Shown: positions 26,402 through 31,813 of the stretch, in pieces
How positions within the stretch are numbered: position 1 is the first letter of the stretch
How the letters are laid out: each line of letters begins with the position of its first letter
NCBI GenBank assembly: GCA_964384095.1
Contig: CAYLKC010000013.1
Span: forward strand, 1 to 31,813
Source: JAITWN01 sp964384095
GTDB taxonomy: Bacteria > Pseudomonadota > Gammaproteobacteria > SZUA-140
Direction: 5' to 3'
Length of the DNA stretch: 31,813 nucleotides
The notes under the pieces: model-generated
What the model was told of the DNA's origin: nothing
Database searches by the model: none
What the model saw: the letters and a program-made list of their open reading frames with translations, nothing else
Translations under genes and position numbers: made by a program

Positions 26402-29263
26402 CTAACCGGTATTGCGCATGCCGGCAGCGATCGCGTTGATCGAGCGCAGCAGCGGATCGAGCCAGGCGTTGCGTTCTTCCTCGCTCAGCTGCGGATCACG
26501 ATAGCGCTGCAGCAGCGTGATCTGGATGTGGCTCAGGGGGTCGAGATAGGGGTTGCGCCGGCTCAGCGACAGCGCCAGCACCGGATTCTCCTCGATCAGC
26601 CGTCGCGCCCCGGCGGCCTTCAGTGTCTGCTGCACGGTCCAGTGATATTCGCTGTGGATGCGACCGAAGATCTGCGTCGCCAGCGCATGGTCGCTACAGA
26701 GTTCGGCGTATTCGCGCGCGATGTTCATGTCGGCCTTGAACAGCGACATCTGCGTATTGCTGAGCAGTGCGCGGAAGAATGGCCAGTGGCGATGCATGTC
26801 ATGCAGTTCCCCGATCCGATTCGGATCGTTGCCCGACCATGCACGTAATGCAGTGCCGATGCCGTACCAGGCCGGGATCGTGTGGCGTGATTGCGCCCAG
26901 CCGAATACCCAGGGGATCGCGCGTATCGATCCCTTGGTGCGATCGGACTTGCGGCGGTGGCTCGGCCGCGAACCGATGTTCAGCATGCCGATCTCGCTGA
27001 CCGGGGTCGCCTCGTAGAAGTAGTCGAGGAAGTTCGGCGTCTCATCGACCAGGCTGCGATAGGCCGATTCGCCGGCATCCGAGATTTCCTGCATCGCCTC
27101 CAGGTAGCGCGGCTCCACGCGCGGCGTCTCCGAGACCAGGCCCTTGCTGGCCTTCATCAGGCCGGTGATGCCGACACCGAGCTCATAGATCGCGGTCTCC
27201 TTGTGGCTGTACTTGTAGGAGACCATCTCGCCCTGTTCGGTAAACTTGATGCGTCCCTGCACCGTGCCGGGCGGCTGGGACAGGATCGCCTCGTGGGTCG
27301 GGCCGCCGCCGCGGCCGATGGTGCCGCCGCGGCCATGAAACAGGCAGCAGCCGACGCCGCGCTGTTCGGTCAGCGTGGCGATCGCGAGCTGCGCCTTGTA
27401 CAGCGACCAGGCCGAGGCGAGGATGCCACCATCCTTGCAGGAATCCGAGTAGCCGAGCATGATCTCCTGCTGGTTGCCGGAGGCACGCAGCAACTCCAGG
27501 TAGATATTGCAGTCGAGCAGGTCGCTCATCACCGGCTCGATGCGATTGAGGTCGTCGATGGTCTCGAACAGGGGCGAGACGCGGAGATGACAATAACGCT
27601 CGCCGTCGGGCGAGCGGCCGAGGAGGCCGGCCTGGCGCGCGAGGAACATCACTTCCATGACGTGGCTGGCGCTGTGCGTCATCGAGATCACATAGCTGCC
27701 AAAGGCGTCACGGCTGACCTCCCGCTGCATCTTCGCCACGACCTCGAACACGGCCAGCGTCTCGCGCGTCGATTCCGACAGCAGCTCCGTATCGCTGGCG
27801 AGCGGGGTCTGTTCAACCAGATCGCACAGCAGTTCGAGGCGGCGGGGCTCGTCGAGATCGAGGTAGTCTATGCCGCCCGCGGAGACCGACAGCAGCTCCG
27901 CGACCGCCTCGGTATGACGCGAGGATTCCTGGCGCACGTCGAGGTTGGCGAGAAAGAAGCCGAAGGTCTCGACCAGGCGGATCAGGTCCTTGAGGCCGAG
28001 TTCGGCGACCGCGCTGTCGCCGTGCGAGACCAGGGAATCGCGGATCAGATAGAGTTCGTGCATGAACTCGTCGGAGGAGCGGTAGGCGCCATCCGGCATT
28101 GCCGATTTGTGGTCGCCCTGCAGCCTGCGGCGCTGGTGGTCGAGCATCTGCTGCAGCCGCCAGCGCATGATATACAGCTTGCGTCGGTAGGGTTCGTGAC
28201 GGAAACGGTCGGCGCCGTAATCGAGCGCGTCCTCGGCATGGCGATCGTCGCGCCGCAGGCTGGCCATGAAGGCGTCGGTCGGCGTGCACAGCAGTTTTGA
28301 CTGCGTCAGTTCGTGGCCGAGCGCGGTGATGCGCGGCAGATACTCTTTCAGCGCCGCGACCGCATGCATGCGCACCGCCATTTCAGTAATCGCCGGCGTG
28401 ACATTCGGGTTGCCGTCGCGATCGCCACCGACCCAGGAACCGAAACGCAGGAAGCTCGGCACCGAGACGGGCTGTCCGGGGGCAAGCTCCGGCCCGTAGA
28501 CCCGGTCGATGGCCCGCTCGAATTCGCGATACATCGCGGGCACGGCCTGGAACAGGCTGTCCTGGAAATAGTAGATGCAGTGGCGAATTTCGCCGGCGAC
28601 GTTCGGCTTCTGCACCCGGACCTCGTCGGTCTTCCACAGGGTCTGTATCCAGGTCTCGAGCAGCTGGTGAATCTCGTCGCGTTCCTCGCGCGACAAGGTC
28701 GCGTCGTCGAGCTGCTGACTGGTGACGAAGATCCTGCGCAGCGCCTCCATGATCGTGTGCCGCTTGGCCTCGGTCGGATGCGCGGTGATGACCGGGTTGT
28801 AGTGCATGTGATCGAGCACGGTCTGCAACTGCGACGGGCTGATGCCGTCGGCGCGGAACTCGAGCAAGGCCTCGTCGAAGGACCCGGTCCACAGGGCCTC
28901 GCCTGCGCGACGCTGGCGGCGGCGGAGCTGGTGCTGGTGTGCTTCCTCGGCGAGATTGACGAGGCTGAAGTAGGTGCTGAACGCACGCACGACATGCGTC
29001 ATGATTTCGGGGTCGAGCCCGCGGACCAGCCGGCCGAGACGCACACGCAGGCTCGGCGAGTCCTGTTTATGCAGGCGTATATAACCCTTGCGCAGCGTCT
29101 CGACGGCAACGAACACGCGGCCGCCGGCCTGCGATCGCAGGACGTTGCCGAGGAGGTTGCCGAACAGCTTGACGCGCGCGCGCAGTTTCTTGTCGTTGGC
29201 GGCGGTGATCTTCTCCTGTTCGGAGGGTCTCGGCGCCGCCTTTCTGGCGCTGGTTTTGCTCAT
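26402..29263 (-). CDS. ppc: Phosphoenolpyruvate carboxylase
   Basis: Ppc fixes bicarbonate onto phosphoenolpyruvate to give oxaloacetate, refilling the TCA cycle. The 953-residue product (E. coli 883) has the catalytic His in VITAHPTEAKR (H162, E. coli H138), FHGRGGTIGRGGGPTHEAI, GYSDSCKDGG, an IPWVFGWAQSRHTIPAWYG segment and the invariant C-terminus MRNTG. The Lys in the SLFKAD segment and the terminal Asn agree with residues that bind the inhibitor aspartate in E. coli, so aspartate feedback is likely. Start: ATG 29263, where Ppc homology and basic residues begin; the frame runs open to 29404 but that part overlaps glgA. It sits 20 bp after glgA's stop, with its own TATAAT immediately upstream. 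Confidence 0.97.
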   Translation of the reverse strand: MSKTSARKAAPRPSEQEKITAANDKKLRARVKLFGNLLGNVLRSQAGGRVFVAVETLRKGYIRLHKQDSPSLRVRLGRLVRGLDPEIMTHVVRAFSTYFSLVNLAEEAHQHQLRRRQRRAGEALWTGSFDEALLEFRADGISPSQLQTVLDHMHYNPVITAHPTEAKRHTIMEALRRIFVTSQQLDDATLSREERDEIHQLLETWIQTLWKTDEVRVQKPNVAGEIRHCIYYFQDSLFQAVPAMYREFERAIDRVYGPELAPGQPVSVPSFLRFGSWVGGDRDGNPNVTPAITEMAVRMHAVAALKEYLPRITALGHELTQSKLLCTPTDAFMASLRRDDRHAEDALDYGADRFRHEPYRRKLYIMRWRLQQMLDHQRRRLQGDHKSAMPDGAYRSSDEFMHELYLIRDSLVSHGDSAVAELGLKDLIRLVETFGFFLANLDVRQESSRHTEAVAELLSVSAGGIDYLDLDEPRRLELLCDLVEQTPLASDTELLSESTRETLAVFEVVAKMQREVSRDAFGSYVISMTHSASHVMEVMFLARQAGLLGRSPDGERYCHLRVSPLFETIDDLNRIEPVMSDLLDCNIYLELLRASGNQQEIMLGYSDSCKDGGILASAWSLYKAQLAIATLTEQRGVGCCLFHGRGGTIGRGGGPTHEAILSQPPGTVQGRIKFTEQGEMVSYKYSHKETAIYELGVGITGLMKASKGLVSETPRVEPRYLEAMQEISDAGESAYRSLVDETPNFLDYFYEATPVSEIGMLNIGSRPSHRRKSDRTKGSIRAIPWVFGWAQSRHTIPAWYGIGTALRAWSGNDPNRIGELHDMHRHWPFFRALLSNTQMSLFKADMNIAREYAELCSDHALATQIFGRIHSEYHWTVQQTLKAAGARRLIEENPVLALSLSRRNPYLDPLSHIQITLLQRYRDPQLSEEERNAWLDPLLRSINAIAAGMRNTG

Positions 29264-29272
29264 GACCGGGGG

Positions 29273-29278
29273 ATTATA
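29273..29278 (-). promoter_or_regulatory. Consensus -10 hexamer just before ppc
   Basis: On the minus strand a perfect TATAAT ends nine bases before the ppc ATG, inside the 20-bp glgA-ppc gap. Transcription from it would begin two or three bases before the ATG, giving a nearly leaderless mRNA. A -35 box would lie within glgA and none is clear. Cotranscription with glgA is the alternative. Confidence 0.45.
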
Positions 29279-29283
29279 GCCGA

Positions 29284-30759
29284 TCAGGCGGGCTTTACCG
29301 CGCCGGCGTGCGCGGCCGCCGTGCGATACAGCTCCAGATAACGGCGGGCGCTCTGGCGCCAGCCGAAATCCTGCTGCATTCCTTGAAATATCAGCCGCTT
29401 CCATACCTTTGGCTGGCGGTAGCAGGCCAGCGCCCGCTGCAGGGCGGCGCGCAGGTGACCGGGATCGGGGGTGTTGAAGACATAACCGGTTGCGATGCCG
29501 GCATCGAGCGCCTGGTCGTCGGCATCGATGACGGTGTCGGCGAGACCGCCGGTGCGACTGACGACCGGCACCGTGCCGTAACGCAGGCTGTAGATCTGGT
29601 TGAGTCCGCAGGGCTCGAAGCGCGATGGCATCACGAACATGTCGGCGCCGGCCTCGATGCGGTGCGCAAGCCCCTCGTCATAGCCGATATGCACGCCAAT
29701 ACGGCCCGGCCAGCGTTCGACTGCCACCCTCAGCCGTTCCTCGAGCGCGGGATCGCCGCTGCCGAGCACGACGAGCTGGGCCTCCTGGGTCATCAGCCAG
29801 GGCAGGACGTCGAGCATCAGGTCGACGCCCTTCTGTTCGACCATGCGGCCGATCATGCCCAGCAGCGGGATCTTTCTGTCCTGTGGCAGTCCGAAGCCGG
29901 CCTGCAACGCGGTCTTGTTGGCGGCCTTGCCGGACAGCGTCCAGGCATTGTAGCGGCGTGGCAGGTGCGGGTCGCGCGCCGGGTTCCACTGGCGGTAGTC
30001 GACGCCATTGAGAATGCCGACGAGGCGGTCGGCGCGGTGGCGAAGCAGGGGATCGAGTCCGTAGCCGTAGGCGGGCGTCTGGATCTCGCCGGCATAGCTG
30101 GGACTCACCGTGCTCAGCATGTCCGCGAAGGCGATGCCGCCCTTGATGAACGAGAGCCCGCCATAATACTCGAGCCCATGCATCGACCACAGCGCGTCAG
30201 GCAATCCCAGCCGACCGAAGGACTCCGCGGGAAAGAGGCCCTGGTAGGACAGGTTGTGGATCGTGAACACCGTTGCCGGACGCGCCGGTGCCAGCGACAG
30301 CAGCGCGGGTGCCAGGCCGCATTGCCAATCGTTGCAATGCACCAGATCCGGCTGCCAGTCGATGCCGGCATTGCCGAGCGCGACCGCCGTGATCGCACGC
30401 GCGAACAGCGCGAAGCGTTCGTCATTGTCGGGCCAGTCGCCGGCGCCCGGCCGGCCGTAAGGACCGCCGTCGCGGTCAAAGTGGGGTGGCGAATCGACCA
30501 GCCAGATGCGGACCGAGCTGCCGGGCAGGCGGGTCTCCAGCAGGCGGATGTCGTGACGGCCATCGGGATTCAGGATGGCGATCACTTCGGCGTCATCGAC
30601 CCTGGCGAGCACCTCGCGATAGGCCGGCATGATGATGCGGACGTCCCGCCGCAGATTCTTCAGCGCCACCGGCAGGCTTCCCGAGACATCGGCAAGTCCG
30701 CCGGTCTTGACCAGCGGGTGGACTTCGCTGCTCGCGAAGAGGATTCGATCAACGCTCAT
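29284..30759 (-). CDS. glgA: Glycogen (starch) synthase, ADP-glucose type
   Basis: GlgA elongates alpha-1,4-glucan from ADP-glucose. The 491-residue GT5 enzyme (E. coli 477) has the N-terminal ADP-glucose-binding motif KTGGLADV (K18; E. coli K15), HCNDWQ, a central linker, and the C-terminal GT-B domain with IGRMVEQKGVDL and the catalytic SRFEPCGLNQIYSLRYGTVPVV and TGGLADTV. It diverges from gnd, and ppc follows 20 bp after its stop. No other glg gene is present. The ribosome-binding site is weak. Confidence 0.97.
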   Translation of the reverse strand: MSVDRILFASSEVHPLVKTGGLADVSGSLPVALKNLRRDVRIIMPAYREVLARVDDAEVIAILNPDGRHDIRLLETRLPGSSVRIWLVDSPPHFDRDGGPYGRPGAGDWPDNDERFALFARAITAVALGNAGIDWQPDLVHCNDWQCGLAPALLSLAPARPATVFTIHNLSYQGLFPAESFGRLGLPDALWSMHGLEYYGGLSFIKGGIAFADMLSTVSPSYAGEIQTPAYGYGLDPLLRHRADRLVGILNGVDYRQWNPARDPHLPRRYNAWTLSGKAANKTALQAGFGLPQDRKIPLLGMIGRMVEQKGVDLMLDVLPWLMTQEAQLVVLGSGDPALEERLRVAVERWPGRIGVHIGYDEGLAHRIEAGADMFVMPSRFEPCGLNQIYSLRYGTVPVVSRTGGLADTVIDADDQALDAGIATGYVFNTPDPGHLRAALQRALACYRQPKVWKRLIFQGMQQDFGWRQSARRYLELYRTAAAHAGAVKPA

Positions 30760-30938
30760 CTGTCAGTCTGTCGGGGCGGGCAGGCGGGCGCCGGATTGTC
30801 CGTGCCCGGCGCAGGCTTAATAAAATGCGGCAATAGTCGATAAGCCCCATAGGCCGTTTCTATTATCCCCGGATTGCAGGTAACATACGAACGCACTGGA
30901 ATAAAGGCGTGGACGAATCGATCCGGGACGATCGCGAG

Positions 30939-30958
30939 TATGGGCCATTTATCCCATA
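30939..30958. promoter_or_regulatory. Short inverted repeat in the glgA-gnd interval
   Basis: TATGGG (30939-30944) and CCCATA (30953-30958) form 6-bp arms with 8 bp between, running into a TATATC sequence (30957-30962) that could be a -10. It may be an operator; this is inference from symmetry and place. Confidence 0.25.
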
Positions 30959-30978
30959 TATCGACAGAGAGTTCAATT

Positions 30979-30997
30979 GCCGGTGACTGTCACCGGC
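30979..30997. promoter_or_regulatory. 19-bp perfect dyad upstream of gnd
   Basis: GCCGGTGAC, a single T, then GTCACCGGC: nine-base arms with a one-base centre, 25 bp before the gnd ATG. A one-base loop cannot fold well as RNA, so a protein-binding operator for a dimeric regulator is more likely than a terminator. The dyad is observed; the role is inference. Confidence 0.5.
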
Positions 30998-31022
30998 ATC
31001 AGCATTCAGGGGTATCGGATTC

Positions 31023-31813
31023 ATGAAAGTGGGAATGATGGGCCTCGGCAAGATGGGCGCCAACATGGTGCGCCGCCTGCGTCGCGCCGGCATCGAAGTC
31101 GTCGGTTACAGTCCGACGCCGGAAGCGCGACAGGCGCTGGCTGCGGAAACCGGCATGTTTGCCGCGCCGACCGTCGTCGGCCTGGTCAAGAAGCTCGATT
31201 CGCCGCGCATCGTCTGGGTCATGGTGCCGAGCGGTGATGCAACCGAGCGCGTGATGAAAGATCTCGAGAGCCGTTTGTCATCCGGTGATATCGTCGTCGA
31301 CGGCGGCAATTCCAATTACAAGGATACGCAGCGCCGTGGCGCGATGCTGGCGCAGTCCGGCATCGGCCTCGTCGATGTCGGCACCTCCGGCGGCATCTGG
31401 GGGCTGGACAATGGTTACTGCATGATGGTCGGCGGCGAGAAGGAGCATGTAAAGGCGGTGCAGCCGCTGCTCGAGGCGCTCGCGCCGGCGCCGGACCGCG
31501 GCTGGGCCCATGTCGGACCGCGCGGCGCCGGTCATTTCACCAAGATGATCCACAACGGCATCGAATACGGCGCGATGCAGGCCTATGCCGAGGGCTTTGC
31601 CCTGCTCCGTGGCAAGAAGGAATTTTCGCTCGATCTCGCGAGGATCTCCGAGTTGTGGCGCCATGGTTCGGTGATCCGCAGCTGGTTGCTCGATCTCACT
31701 GCCGACGCGCTGGCGAAGGACCAGAAGCTCGAGGATGTGCCCGCCGTCGTCGCCGATTCCGGTGAAGGACGCTGGACCGTCATCGAGGCGGTCAGCCAGG
31801 GCCGGCACGCCGA
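31023..31813 (+). CDS. gnd: 6-phosphogluconate dehydrogenase, decarboxylating (N-terminal 263 codons; cut by window edge)
   Basis: Oxidatively decarboxylates 6-phosphogluconate to ribulose 5-phosphate in the pentose phosphate pathway. The frame opens at ATG 31023 and runs off the window without a stop. It has a dinucleotide-binding GLGKMG at 7-12, VDGGNSNYKDT, GTSGGIWGLDNGY, and the catalytic-Lys signature FTKMIHNGIEYGAMQAYAEGF split over the substrate site. The GIWGLDNGY form resembles the shorter (about 300-residue), often NAD-dependent GndA/YqeC-type enzymes rather than the 470-residue E. coli Gnd; cofactor use is not proven here. AGGGG lies about ten bases upstream. A 19-bp dyad precedes it. 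Confidence 0.93.
   Translation, partial: MKVGMMGLGKMGANMVRRLRRAGIEVVGYSPTPEARQALAAETGMFAAPTVVGLVKKLDSPRIVWVMVPSGDATERVMKDLESRLSSGDIVVDGGNSNYKDTQRRGAMLAQSGIGLVDVGTSGGIWGLDNGYCMMVGGEKEHVKAVQPLLEALAPAPDRGWAHVGPRGAGHFTKMIHNGIEYGAMQAYAEGFALLRGKKEFSLDLARISELWRHGSVIRSWLLDLTADALAKDQKLEDVPAVVADSGEGRWTVIEAVSQGRHA

Noticed and set aside
30910..30987. A 25-codon ORF from GTG in the glgA-gnd interval, considered as a leader peptide
   Set aside because: No good ribosome-binding site, no codon run suggestive of attenuation, and it ends inside the 19-bp dyad, which is better explained as an operator.

Overview
The window is about 32 kb of high-GC, gene-dense bacterial chromosome. It looks like core genome of a gammaproteobacterium, and a free-living Chromatiales/Ectothiorhodospiraceae-type lineage is my inference. 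Support comes from gammaproteobacterial gene orders and pairs (pepA-holC-valS divergent from lptF-lptG, pcnB-folK-dNK-panB-panC-panD, betT, prfC) and from proteins close to Escherichia/Pseudomonas forms. I see no insertion sequence, phage, CRISPR, plasmid gene or transferred island. No stretch over 300 bases lacks a gene; the longest gap is the 263-bp glgA/gnd interval.

Layout. 1-1673: 3' part of purL. 1761-3816: a secreted Bax-like glucosaminidase and a polysaccharide deacetylase, convergent with overlapping 3' ends. 3944-6565: a periplasmic FKBP prolyl isomerase, a membrane diguanylate cyclase with a GGDEL signature, and a DUF5658 membrane protein. 6649-9615: prfC and metY. 9638-14834 (minus): pepA-holC-valS plus a DUF2914 exported protein. 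14919-18080 (plus): lptF-lptG, then an unrecognised predicted outer-membrane barrel protein. 18173-20161: betT. 20169-21181: a small predicted lipoprotein and two small membrane proteins, one of 47 codons. 21218-21293: tRNA-Glu(CTC), minus strand, divergent from pcnB. 21447-26254: pcnB, folK, deoxynucleoside kinase, panB, panC, panD. 26255-26401: a 35-bp perfect inverted repeat with a 77-bp centre that exactly fills the gap between the panD and ppc stop codons. 26402-30759 (minus): ppc and glgA. 31023-end: 5' part of gnd.

How the genes fit together. The folK-dNK-panBCD block makes a folate precursor, deoxynucleotides and pantothenate; PanD uses aspartate, which derives from the oxaloacetate that Ppc supplies. 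glgA (glycogen storage) and gnd (pentose phosphate pathway) diverge from one regulatory region containing a 19-bp operator-like dyad. lptFG export lipopolysaccharide and are followed at once by a predicted outer-membrane protein, so a shared envelope role is possible.

Most notable: pcnB has no ATG, GTG or TTG start in the right place. A strong Shine-Dalgarno sits ahead of an ATC codon, which parallels the AUU start of E. coli pcnB. Also notable are the panD/ppc inverted repeat, apparently leaderless promoters at two genes, and the lptFG-linked barrel protein. I did not find a clearly new multi-gene system.
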